Source of the DNA: Haliclystus octoradiatus | Lineage: Eukaryota > Cnidaria > Staurozoa > Stauromedusae > Haliclystidae | NCBI GenBank assembly: GCA_916610825.1 | Contig: OU744454.1 | Location: 13,656,336-13,720,335 of the forward strand | Direction of reading: 5' to 3' | DNA length: 64,000 bases | Position numbers and translations under genes: made by a program | Shown here: positions 1 through 25,639 of the stretch, piece after piece | Layout: each line of letters starts with the position of its first letter | How positions within the stretch are numbered: the stretch's first letter is position 1 | Notes under the pieces: model-generated | Seen by the model: only the letters and a program-made list of their open reading frames with translations | Told to the model about the DNA's origin: nothing | The model's database searches: none

Positions 1-875
1 ACATGGGCTGGACAATGCCTAAATTGCCAGGAACAAAAAGCTATTCGACACACTACTAGCCCAGCTATACCCTAAAAAATTCCATGTGACCGTTCTACAA
101 ACAATCCATATAGATATAGTAACAGTGCCTCCATCATCCATCAATGATCCTCGGAGGATCGCGGTGACTACTCGACTGTAGCCAACTCAGGCTCCTTGTC
201 TAATTGTTAATTAGTTCTTTTGCCAAAATATCTCTCTTGAAACTATTGTTTTCCATTGTTAAATGGTATAATAACCTTCCGATAAATTCAATAGACAAAT
301 TAATCAGATTTTTATATGCATGTCATTTTTCACCTCTCTCTTTTTAACTTCCTGAAGATGATTTTAGATCTAATTGGTGCAGCAGTTTCAATTAAATCGA
401 AACTGTTGCACCAATTATTATGTGTTCTTTATCGCATATACTATCATGAAATATATAAAGCTCAAAAGTTTATGACTTGAACAATTATAGTAGAACAAAT
501 ATTGTATGCCGTTTGAAGCTCACTCCTCTCACATTGGGTTCAACAGATACATATTTTTTATGGATGGCATTAACTTTCGTTGTTCCCTCTCACTTCCTCG
601 ATTCAAGCGCAAAAGGGGTAGATATCCTTGTCATTCCGGCATCAATGGCTCCTGAATAATCCTCAATGTGACACACCCGCTCAATCTGAAAATCAACATT
701 ATCAAAGATATCAGTAGCTGAAAGGGGGACAAGTCAGTTATTCCTAGTTTTCATGACAACCTTGTTCATCAAGTTAAGATAAATATAGAAATCATTATAT
801 TGTAGTACATATTTGTTAGACATGAGCTATTTCTGGAAATGTCTTCATATTAATTATTTTAAAAATAAAGAAAAT
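1..875. other. Intergenic sequence, no gene recognised
   Basis: AT-rich sequence downstream of the PITP-like gene. A short inverted repeat (AATTGGTGCAGCAGTTTC with its complement) lies at about 374-418. The only longer open frame, 477-659, starts at TTG and has no recognisable motif. Nothing else is supported. Confidence 0.5.
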
Positions 876-1709
876 CTATCTATTTTCTGACATTCCTCTT
901 GCTTCTCCACTGCTGCGCAGATCATCTAGTTCAATCTTTAATGCGTCTTCATATTTCCTGATATCCTCCATTGTCATATCACAATATTTATCCAACAAAG
1001 AAAACATTTTTCGATATAACTGCATCAAAAGCCTTCTGACAGTTCTTACGATGATTGATTCAACCTTGCCTTGTAATCCCCACCATACGAATTTAATTTC
1101 GTATAATTTATAACACGTAACAACTGGTGTTTGATTCTTGTACCATTCTGTCCCATTTAACGGGCCACGGTCTCGTTTTGTGGACTTGAATTTGGTTGGG
1201 TCTTCGTCTTCTTTGTAGTCACGTGTATCTATTGTGTCATTAACAAAATCAATACAATCAATCCTTCTTTTGCTGAGTTTGTCTGCGCTTAGGCCAAACA
1301 CATTTTCTTCTTGCTCGTATCCAACTTTGTAAATCGTTCTTACAACAATATAGAACATGTCTTTCATGTAGTAATTTGAATATTCTGTTCTGAAATCAGG
1401 GAAATGATTCCAAGATTTCTCGTGAAGTGTCAGCGCACCACTTGGTGCTAGCTTACGAACAACTGTTGGCACTTTTGATTCCAAATGGATAATTTTATGG
1501 GTATACTGCCCTTTTTCACCTCCTTTTTCGCGTGGCTCATTGATAACAACCTCAACACCTTCTCCTCCGCCAGTTTCTTCTTTACTGAACTCGGCAACAG
1601 TAAATAATTTACCAATTTTACTTTCCTCTAAGCTTAGTGGGAGAACTATCCTGTGTTCCAGTACAACACTTGGCTCAATTGGTTCACCTTCTCCCATAGG
1701 TAAGCTCAT
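876..1709 (-). CDS. PITPN: Phosphatidylinositol transfer protein, class I (PITPalpha/beta-like), intronless
   Basis: Lipid-exchange protein that in animals moves phosphatidylinositol and phosphatidylcholine between membranes and supplies PI for phosphoinositide signalling; cytosolic. The 277-residue frame aligns over its whole length with animal PITPalpha/beta (about 270 residues) and has a 14-residue N-terminal extension. Visible landmarks are ETGGGEGVEV (45-54), GQYTHK (67-72, with the Thr and Lys of the PI head-group site at 70 and 72), NYYMK (112-116, the conserved Asn), EDPTKFKS (169-176), the WW pair with GLQ (209-213) used for membrane docking, and the C-terminal helix ending GMSENR. 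The start is the first ATG; the stop is TAG. No intron interrupts it, whereas PITP genes usually have many, so it may be a retrocopy. The frame is intact with family residues kept, so it is probably functional. No poly-A tract or target duplication was found. Confidence 0.93.
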   Translation of the reverse strand: MSLPMGEGEPIEPSVVLEHRIVLPLSLEESKIGKLFTVAEFSKEETGGGEGVEVVINEPREKGGEKGQYTHKIIHLESKVPTVVRKLAPSGALTLHEKSWNHFPDFRTEYSNYYMKDMFYIVVRTIYKVGYEQEENVFGLSADKLSKRRIDCIDFVNDTIDTRDYKEDEDPTKFKSTKRDRGPLNGTEWYKNQTPVVTCYKLYEIKFVWWGLQGKVESIIVRTVRRLLMQLYRKMFSLLDKYCDMTMEDIRKYEDALKIELDDLRSSGEARGMSENR

Positions 1710-1729
1710 CTTTATTAAGATATGTTTGT

Positions 1730-2330
1730 AATTTATGGAGAAAGATGTCTTGCTATGGACTTTATATCACATAAATGTAATGCATGAGTACGTGTATTGC
1801 TTCAGTCCACTGCTCTGCCAACCCGAACGCATCTATTGTTTACTTTACAAATACAATCAACAAAGCATGTACAGTATAAGTTTACAAATCACAATAAATC
1901 AACTTTGTTCTAGCGTCTATGTCAAATTTCTTTTTTCTATAATTGATCTATTGAAATCTGATTTAAAATGAGATTTTGTCTACTTAATGCCCCCTCCGTC
2001 AATTCACAATGCTCAGTTGAGATGGCTTCCGAAATTCCTACATGCAGTCATTAGAATTCGAAGGACTAATAGGAAATTATATTGTTCTAAACGCAACGGT
2101 CTTGAAATGCTAAATTTGGCAAGAACTCATATCACCACATCTTAAGCAGACACAGCCTTATGAAGGTCGGTTTATTATTATTTACAGTTTTCTTTTGATT
2201 TATCCAACAGAACTGAAACAGATTTATCCAATTCATTTTCCCTTCAAACCATGCAACTAACCATGATATAAAACAAACTGTTCCTTTTGATAACATAAGT
2301 TTGTAAATGTATCTAATCTAAATGACATGA
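1730..2330. other. Intergenic, no gene seen
   Basis: AT-rich spacer between the PITP-like gene and the (TTTCA)n array. The open frame at 1735-1971 has no family features and an ordinary composition for noncoding AT-rich DNA. Confidence 0.45.
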
Positions 2331-2437
2331 TTTCATTTCATTTCATTTCATTTCATTTCATTTCATTTCATTTCATTTCATTTCATTTCATTTCATTTCA
2401 TTTCATTTCATTTCATTTCATTTCATTTCATTTCATT
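2331..2437 (+). repeat. (TTTCA)n pentanucleotide microsatellite
   Basis: About 21 uninterrupted TTTCA units in a head-to-tail array with no visible interruption. Perfect long pentamer arrays mutate quickly, so length differences between individuals are expected. Confidence 0.97.
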
Positions 2438-2439
2438 TT

Positions 2440-4025
2440 TGACTCAACTCTTTTGTTCTTCTGAAATAACGTTCAACATACTACTTTGCGTGCTAACAAA
2501 GGTCGAACAAAAAACGATTGCGCAAGAAACACCATTTTAGTGTTGAAAAGACAATGGGCAAGCTGTGTGATAATTCGAAATTTTTGGCTGGATTGACATA
2601 ATTTTTTTCCATTGCCCGCCATGATGGTCGACTCACAGCTTAGCGAGATTACAATTGCGTTAATAAATGACATGTTTTCTAATACTCATGGATTAGTTTA
2701 CATCGTGATTATCTCTTCATTGGTAGAACACATGATTGTTTTCTTCTTCTCGTCATTTGAAATGGTTAATGAAAGGTTTTAATCATTCTGTAACATCACT
2801 ATTTGAGGTGAAACTTCGAAGATAATTTTTGTTGTGTTTTGACCGTGAGAACTTTTAAACCGACAATTCATCATTTGTTTGGGGGCTTAGACAAGACAGA
2901 CGACAGTATTATATATTTATTGTTTATATTGTTTTCTGAAGTTATTTATTACATTAAACTGCTAAGCCAGTCGTTATGGTTTTATTTAGAATAAATTCTA
3001 AAGAGTATTTAAACCAGTTTTTCCATGCGACATCAATAACAAGGCGATACTCCCGAACGGAAAATTTTACATCATTTATTATTGTAGGTCAAAAATTGCG
3101 CTAGGCCCCTAGTATAATTCGTGAGAAATAAATATTCTTCTGGAAATAGTTTTCATGGTTATTTGTTGTTTCCATTCTTTAAAGTTGTGTATTAAAATGC
3201 TTATTTCGCATGTCATTTACAACTCACACTTGTATTATGAGTAGTGAAAATCACTTTGTTTGTTCTATCTTGGTATGGTCTAGGGGTGGAGCGTCTGCAT
3301 CTGGCGCATTGGGTTGGAGCTCAATCCCATTGTTCTGCATTACCATTTTTCCTTCTTTTATTTGATTTATTATTTGGATATATTTTTCTTAAATTTATAT
3401 ATTTTATTTGTTTGAAGGTGATTTTTTCATTTGATCTGATTTTATATCATTCGATTGGATTGATTTTACTTTTTTGAATTTGATTTGATAATTTGATTTT
3501 TCTTTGCATGATGATTTGATTGATTTGATATTCTATTGAATTTGATTTCAATTGGTTTATTTTGATTATTACATCATTCACCATGAGTCCGAGCGTAGCG
3601 GAGCTATTTTTTCAAAACTAGTCGTAACAAATGATAAATGTGTATTTATATAGCGCCCTTTAGAGAAAAATCTCCACAACGGCGCTGTACAGATCTAACA
3701 ATGCCAACAATAAAAATTTAAAATTAAAATAAATAAGTCAAAAGTTAATAAATAAAATAAATAATAAAAAGTGAATCTATATATGGATGATGATATTTGA
3801 ATAAACTTTATATATAGAATATAAGATATATATCTACAATAGTACCTCGTTCCAATTGATCTAAAATACACTATACTACGTTGTGCTGTTAAAATACAGT
3901 TTTTAAGCTGACGGCGAAAAATATATAAAGAGTTTGCTTTACAATGACAATAGGTAAGCCGTTCCAATATGAACGGCCTGCAACTTTCAATGCACAAGTT
4001 CCATATTTATTATGCAACATGGAAC
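2440..4025. other. Intergenic, degraded repeats
   Basis: No gene is supported. Around 3277-3345 a stretch resembles a decayed tRNA-like head (TGGTCTAGGGGT A-box-like; GGAGCTCAATCCC B-box-like) and runs into a T-rich tract built on TTTGATTTGATT. Open frames at 2473-2673, 3244-3477 and 3695-3997 are low-complexity or unmatched and are not called. Confidence 0.4.
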
Positions 4026-4027
4026 AA

Positions 4028-6045
4028 CCAGTTCACAGTTAGAAACATATGAAGTCGAATTAGGGTCAAAATTCGATTCAGATGTTGATGATGTGTCTCA
4101 CATGGCGACGATGTGTTTCACATGGCGATGATTTGTTTTCGCATGGCGATGATGTATATTCCTGAATCGATGTTGGAAAGTAGCCTGCGCGCAGACCTTA
4201 ACACAGGATCAAAAAATTAAATTCCTCGTTCGTCCCCTCGGACTCTGGCAACGAAATGGCATTATTTGACACGCTGTTGGACGTTTTAAATAAAATAAAA
4301 ATGGAAAGTATTTAGCTAACATGATTATCGACACCACTTTGTCATTATTTTCTCTTCAATGATTTTTATAATTGGCATGCTGCTTGCCTAGACAGTGATA
4401 CACATACACTGGCAACAAACATGGCCAAAATCCCTTCGAAAATGCTAAAAACAAACCTGGGAAACTGTAGAAATGTTCGTTTACATTTTTATTACGATGA
4501 TCTTTTAGCTGGTGGAAGTTGATTGAACCTTTTTGCCAGTGTCTAGGCAGTCAGCATGTAAGAACCTTATCAAAACTATTTTGTAGAATCGTTTGGAACG
4601 ATTTATTTAGCAATCAAGCTCGAAAGGATGCTATACGATAATATGGCAGTGATAAAATGGAAAGTAGCTAGCTAGCATGATTATCAATGCCACCTCTGTC
4701 GTTGCTACTTTCACTCTAATAATTTTAAATTTGACAATTTGCCTTCGGTGTTCCGCCATGTTATCGTATAGCATCCTTCCACGCTTGAATGCTGAATAAA
4801 TCGTACCAAACGATCACTAATTCTCCAAAATAGTTTCTAAAGGCTCTTACATACCTATTGCTTAGACATTGGCGAAAAACACGGTCGAAATCTCTTCATA
4901 AATCATATATACTCAAATCAAGCATACAGATCTAAACTTCAAAAGTAATAAATTCGATTAAAATGTCTTGTAACCTCTGACCTCTGTAACCTTTGTTGAA
5001 TGTTGATTGACAGTCTAGACTCCATGCTACAGACTTTTTAATTGTTTGTTGACCAAAGGTTGTCAGCGCAAGAGCAAAAACAATGGGACTGACAGCCATT
5101 GGTCGATCACTATGGAAGTTACAATGGTAAAGTTGGAAGACCTCAATCAACTTGCACCTTGCACCAGCAAAAATATTATCGTAACAGAAATGATAACAAT
5201 CATTTGTACAGTTTAACAGGTCTGTTTTTAGCATTTTTTGTAGGGATTTTGGCCATGCCTATTGCAAGTGTTTCACTGTCTAGACAAGCAGCATGTAAGA
5301 GTCTTCTAGAAATTATTTCGGAGAATTAGCAAATGTTTCGACGGATTTTTCGAGGCAAAATTTGTCAAGTTTAAAAACTATTGAAGAGAAAATAGCGACA
5401 AAGTGGTGTCGATAATCATGTTAGCTAAATATTTTCCATTTTTATTTTATTTAAAACGTCCAACAGCGTGCCAAATAATGCAATTTCGTTGCCAGAGTTC
5501 AAGGGACGAAAGAGGAAGTTAGATTTTGATCCCGTATTAAGATCTGCGCGCAGGCTACTTTCCTACATCGATTCAGGAATATAGATCATCGCCATGTGAA
5601 AACACATCATCGAAGATTGACACTAAGGCCCTGTTAACAAGGAGGAGGATCATTCTACTAGAAGGATGTTCCTTCTAAGCGATAGCGAATGTTGTTTGTG
5701 CCTAAAACGAAAGGCGCCTCATGTCGGGGGGAGGAATAGCTTTCACGCACGCGTATTGTTTCAATTTTACGTCAATTCCTGTCATGATTTATCCTAATAT
5801 GGACATCAAAGACTTGGGTCTGACAAAAGGTTGTACCGGCAGCCAGGATCATCCTCCTGGAAGTGTTTACAAGGGCGACATGACATAAATAAATTTTTTG
5901 GGTAAGAGGATGATCCTCCTACCGGAAAGAAGTTTTCATGTCGGTTCACCCTTGTAAACACAACGCATAATAACAATAGATGGACCGGCTAGAAGGATCA
6001 TCCTCCTCCTTGTAAACAGGGCCTAATTCGACTTCATACAATAAA
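4028..6045. mobile_element. Large foldback (long inverted-repeat) element, interrupted by a Harbinger-like MITE
   Basis: The left arm (about 4045-4450) and right arm (about 5215-6040) are inverted copies: the ATGAAGTCGAATTA terminus at 4050, the CATGGCGATGATG motifs, TATATTCCTGAATCGATGT, GTAGCCTGCGCGCAGA, and the stretch around ATGATTATCGACACCACTTTGTC all recur in reverse complement at 5235-5610. A second, inner inverted repeat lies at about 4550-4860 (GATGCTATACGATAA with its complement). The right arm is split at 5627-6023 by another element. No transposase frame was seen, so it is non-autonomous. Confidence 0.8.
5627..6023. mobile_element. PIF/Harbinger-like MITE, 397 bp, TSD TAA
   Basis: Ends are GGCCCTGTTAACAAGGAGGA on the left and the complement of GGCCCTGTTTACAAGGAGGA on the right. 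It is flanked by TAA at 5624-5626 and 6024-6026, and 3-bp TWA duplications are the hallmark of PIF/Harbinger elements. Inside, the motif AGGATCATCCTCCT and its neighbours recur as subterminal inverted repeats. It is inserted in the right arm of the foldback element: removing it with one TAA restores the match to the left arm terminus. Confidence 0.85.
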
Positions 6046-6609
6046 CAGTTACTAGTGGTCGAAGGCGACGTTATAATGACCGACGTCCGTCGAGGTCATG
6101 CAGATATTCAGCGAGCCTCAGATCAATACCTGTATTAATTAGTCAAAACATGAACTTCAATGTATTGTAATGCATCAAAAACGCAGTTATCCGTTGCGTC
6201 TTTTACGACGGTAAGGAAATACGAAACGGTCAACACAGCTTTAGAAATGTCTGCTGTTCGACCAATCGAAATGCTCGATCTCAGTATTGATCTGTTGTTT
6301 GATGACTCAAAGAAAATGTCATGTTTCAACTGTATGGATTTTATAACTTGCAACACACCAATTAATTGAATCATTTATTAATATTTATAAACATTTACAT
6401 ACCATTATCAGTAAATTAACCAAGCTAGAGCGGGTGGATTATTGTTAGTATTATAGTAAAAAATCTTCAACAAAGTTTAGCACATTGACTCGAATTGTCG
6501 TTTCGAAATCGTGAAGCTTACATCTCATGTTAATCGATCGCTTATCAACAAAATTGAACATCAACATAAATATTTTGAAGGCATATACATTTGAACAATG
6601 GATTTGGAT
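6046..6609. other. Spacer downstream of the ZBBX-like gene
   Basis: No gene is recognised. Opposed open frames at 6135-6374 (-) and 6160-6369 (+) overlap each other and match nothing recognised. It separates the foldback element from the 3' end of the ZBBX-like gene. Confidence 0.4.
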
Positions 6610-6615
6610 TTTTAT
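6610..6615 (-). promoter_or_regulatory. Candidate poly-A signal of the ZBBX-like gene
   Basis: AATAAA on the minus strand, about 23 nt past the stop codon of the ZBBX-like gene. It is the canonical hexamer at a usable though short distance. AT-rich DNA produces this hexamer by chance, so this is moderate evidence. Confidence 0.4.
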
Positions 6616-6637
6616 TCTTTATAATAAATATGCATAA

Positions 6638-22013
<15,376 letters not shown>

Positions 22014-24440
22014 AGTCTCGATTATGTAGACAGTCCTCACAAAAAGAAATAAGTTAATAATATTTTCACTGCAGTTGAAAATGTTAACTTATTAAATGCT
22101 CTTTACAAGCCATTAGAAGCTAACGAAGAATAATAAACCAACACGATAAATTAGATAAGAGTGATTTAAGAGCTGTGTTTCCCAGCTTTAATATCACAGG
22201 TAATTGCATCCGCTAATTTTGCAATCAGAAATAATCGAGAGGACTCAAAACTCAAAGTAAAATGACTGACTATCAATACAAAAATAAGAAAGCGTGCGCA
22301 CTGGGAATTAGTGTCATGGATACGGTATCGCCATGACAATATCACTCACAAAGATGGCAGATGTTAAGATGCAAACACATTTATTGTGGTTTACAAAAAC
22401 GATTCAACCTTTCAGACGAATCCTGACCATATTGATTATATAGATTAATTATAATCTATGGGAATAATCAACGATATGATACTTATTAGCTTTTGCATAT
22501 ATGTTTGATGCTATTGTAGAAAAGTTCGAATAATGGCAGACAGTAGTGCATTGTGCATTCCCTGAGGGGAGGGAGGGGCAGAGCCATCTGGGGAGGGGAA
22601 CTTACTCCAGTTTTTCATGGACGGGTAGGGGCCCTTTGGAATTAAGTGAAGCTCTCAAAATGTTACCTAAAAAATTCCAGAAATCTAAACAAAGGAATCC
22701 TTTGGACCATCCCACTCACAATCATTAATGGTTACTAGGGGTGGGGTGTCACGCCCCAACATCCCTAAGATTTACGGACGTGTGGTCATGCCCACTCATC
22801 TATAAAACATTTGAGGGTTCATGAACGGGTTGCCATGTTTTAGAATGCTGTTTGAAACATTTCGGTGTATAATTACCAGAACCAAAGGATGAGATTCATT
22901 GATGACGTTTTCTAAAGATTAATTTTTCATTTCTAATCCGGGGGCAGGTAACTCCAAGTTCCAAATTGACGGAGGGGGGGGGTGCCAGATTGGAAAAATG
23001 TGAAGCACCCGAAAAGTACCAAAAATCCTTCAAAAGCTAACCAAATTCAAAAAATAACCTGAAAATGATACCCAAAAAGCTGCAGGGAGACTACTTCCAT
23101 ATAGGCTCTATGCGGGGATGTTCCATTTTTATGGGTAAAAATTCAAATCCAGTTTTCCGTTTTCAGCAATCAAATTCAGTTCTTTCCCAAATTCTCTAGA
23201 AAATCGAAATGGGACCCAAAAATTTTGATATTCTAAAATTTCCTCCCCAAGAATTATATTTCTCAACTGGAATATGGACCCCAAAAAAGTGGCACGTCCC
23301 CGTATAGCAGCAGTATGGGAGTTACCCCCCGGGTTTTTAATATCTTACTACTATTGTCGTATAGCCGAACACGATCATTCAAATCAATGAAAATTCCGTG
23401 GTTCAAGATCAGTTTTTCTAAACTATAAAAGGCATGTACAATTTTAGGCGGCAATCACCAGGGATAGTATTGAGAAATGTCTGCCGGCTGTGGAATTTTT
23501 CTAATATACTTGCACATGTATTCCTTTTTGATTTTTGAAGATCTCAGGCTAGAAATGTTTGATTCAAAAAAACTCCTGTGCCAATTTTAAATTCACAATC
23601 AATTTCCATTCAGCATGTCACAATTAAGACTACTGGGTCATACTATTAATCGTTCAGGCCCAAGGGCCATTGCCCGCTTGAGATATCCGTTAGGTGTTAT
23701 CGATATTTTTATTATTCATACTAAAGCTGGCTGTCATAAAATCTTTTCAGGATTTTGGTATCAAAGGCCACATAATTCCCATAGAGTGTATAGGATTTCA
23801 TGTTGCAATGAGTTCCATTTCTATGACATTAGTTTCTATAGCAACTTTGTAAAGCTCAATCCAAAATATTTCAATTCATTCTAATTTTTATATAGTACTT
23901 CTACAGCATTGAACTGGTTATATTCTTTAAGTCTAATAATTGTAATTTATCTAATATATACTGTAGGTATTAGCCTAAATGATCTGCCTTGCTAAATTGA
24001 ATAATCAAATCGTTAATAAATCTAGCTGATAAGAAAAATTAATGGAATAAAACGTATAGAGGAACTTCGACTTCTGATCGACTTCATATCAGCTTGTTAA
24101 TGATTACTGAGGATGCGGTCAGTTTCTATTAAGCTATATTTCCTCACTTGAAACTGTACTAAAATGGAGCAATTTCTTGTTCATTTTCAAATAAATATTA
24201 AACTTATTGAAAATCAATATAATAATTTACCAGAAACCACCCTAAGGATATATTAACCTTGGATTTGCCAATATGACAATAAACAGCAAGCGCCCACACG
24301 GGAACTTGAGTGGGTTGAAAATAGTTGTATTATCATCATAGATTTTTATATAAAAACAACGGTACTGTTTTGTCTGTTAAATTTTCATACCCATAGATTG
24401 GTGTTAAAACGTATGGTGATAAACAATTATAAACTATATC
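22014..24440. other. Intergenic between the divergent ZBBX-like and PON-like genes
   Basis: It holds the presumed promoters of both genes, though no core promoter motif can be defended. Repeat content: the CCCGGG-ended element at 22938-23333 and a G-rich segment at 22560-22800 that may be a relic of a similar family. The open frame at 23615-23884 is unmatched. Confidence 0.45.
22938..23333. mobile_element. CCCGGG-ended dispersed element, copy 1
   Basis: Left end CCGGGGGCAGGTAACTCCAA; right end ATGGGAGTTACCCCCCGGG, an inverted pair. The interior has many AAAAATTCC/ACCCAAAAA phrases and shares TCAACTGGAATATGGACCCC and GGCACGTCCCCGTATAGC with the copy at 26.1 kb. No coding capacity. Confidence 0.7.
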
Positions 24441-25556
24441 ATGTTTTATTTCAAATTATCATCAAAATGGAATTGGATATTGAAAATATCTATAATATTA
24501 TTATTAATGATATACTATGTTATGATATATTACTTACTTGGTATGAATTTACAAGTCAATCCTATTAATTTTGGTACATGTAATAATGTTTTACCAGTAA
24601 AATGTGGTTCAGAATCTATTGTTGTTTCAAAATATGGACTGGCATTTATTAGCAGTGGTTTAAAACCTTACACAGCATGTAAAGTTTCAGATGTAAAAGG
24701 GAGGATATATTTATTTGATTTCAATGGTAACTATAGCAAAGCAATTGAATTGAAAATACAAGGAAATCATTTTAATCAATCTCAATTTATACCTCATGGA
24801 TTGAGTATCTTGGAAACTGAAAATAATCTAGAATTATATGTTATCAATCATGGTAATTATCCTTATGATACCGTTGAAGTATTCCAATATAATTATCATC
24901 ATCATATATTAATTCATTTGAGATCATTATATCTAACAAACACAATTAATATGAATGATCTAACAGTTATTGATAACGATTTATTTTATTTTACTCGTGA
25001 TCGATATTATTTCAATGATTTTTTTGTCATTTTGGAATGGTTAACTTTTCGCAAATGGGGAACAATTATGTTATACAATAATGGAAAAATTACTACTAGT
25101 ATACAAGGTTTATATTTACCAAACGGATTGGTTTTATCACAAGAAAAAAGACACTTATTTGTAGCTGAAACGCTTGGGTATTCAATATCTGTTTACAAAA
25201 TACAACACAACAAAGATTTGGACATTATTGATAAAATACATTTGAGCATTCCACCAGATAACATAAGTTTGAACAAGAACTCCAATAAGCTTATAATTGG
25301 AAGCTCAAAATCTTTGTTAAGATTATGGAGTAATAATTTCGACTTTCCTGCCTATTCACAAGTTATAAGCAGTACACAATATCTCACAACTAATAGTAGT
25401 ATATATCTTGATAGAGAGACTAAGACTATATACGAAAACGATGGAACACATTTGATCGGTGGAAGTGGAGCGGTTATTTACGGTGACTCGTTATTGATTG
25501 GCTCAGTATACGATAGACTTATTTACTGTGAGAAGAATAATAAAACCGTCACATGA
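24441..25556 (+). CDS. PON: Paraoxonase/arylesterase-like six-bladed propeller protein, intronless
   Basis: A PON-family lactonase/arylesterase homologue, 371 residues against about 355 in vertebrates. An N-terminal hydrophobic segment (13-33) would act as an uncleaved signal anchor, as in vertebrate PONs. Family motifs in order: CGSES then GLAFISSGL (55-74), IPHGLS (the PON1 H115 position), VINHG (H134), NMNDL (calcium-ligand Asn and Asp), LPNGLVLS (N224), VAETLGYSISVY, and PPDNISL (D269/N270). The Cys pair that closes the propeller in PON1 is present (C55 and the Cys of IYCEK near the C-terminus). Differences: the calcium ligand equivalent to PON1 D54 is Ser, and the H285 region is not conserved, so activity and substrate range may differ. 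Start is the first ATG; AATAAA lies about 70 nt past the stop. Intronless, unlike vertebrate PON genes. Confidence 0.9.
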   Translation: MFYFKLSSKWNWILKISIILLLMIYYVMIYYLLGMNLQVNPINFGTCNNVLPVKCGSESIVVSKYGLAFISSGLKPYTACKVSDVKGRIYLFDFNGNYSKAIELKIQGNHFNQSQFIPHGLSILETENNLELYVINHGNYPYDTVEVFQYNYHHHILIHLRSLYLTNTINMNDLTVIDNDLFYFTRDRYYFNDFFVILEWLTFRKWGTIMLYNNGKITTSIQGLYLPNGLVLSQEKRHLFVAETLGYSISVYKIQHNKDLDIIDKIHLSIPPDNISLNKNSNKLIIGSSKSLLRLWSNNFDFPAYSQVISSTQYLTTNSSIYLDRETKTIYENDGTHLIGGSGAVIYGDSLLIGSVYDRLIYCEKNNKTVT

Positions 25557-25624
25557 TGTACCGGTTTTCCTACCCGGATCAACGAACATCGGAAATAAGA
25601 ATCTCGTTCAGCAATCAGTATCAA

Positions 25625-25630
25625 AATAAA
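25625..25630 (+). promoter_or_regulatory. Candidate poly-A signal of the PON-like gene
   Basis: AATAAA about 70 nt downstream of the stop codon, a normal position for a short 3' UTR. Chance occurrence is possible in such AT-rich sequence. Confidence 0.4.
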
Positions 25631-25639
25631 AACCAGTTT

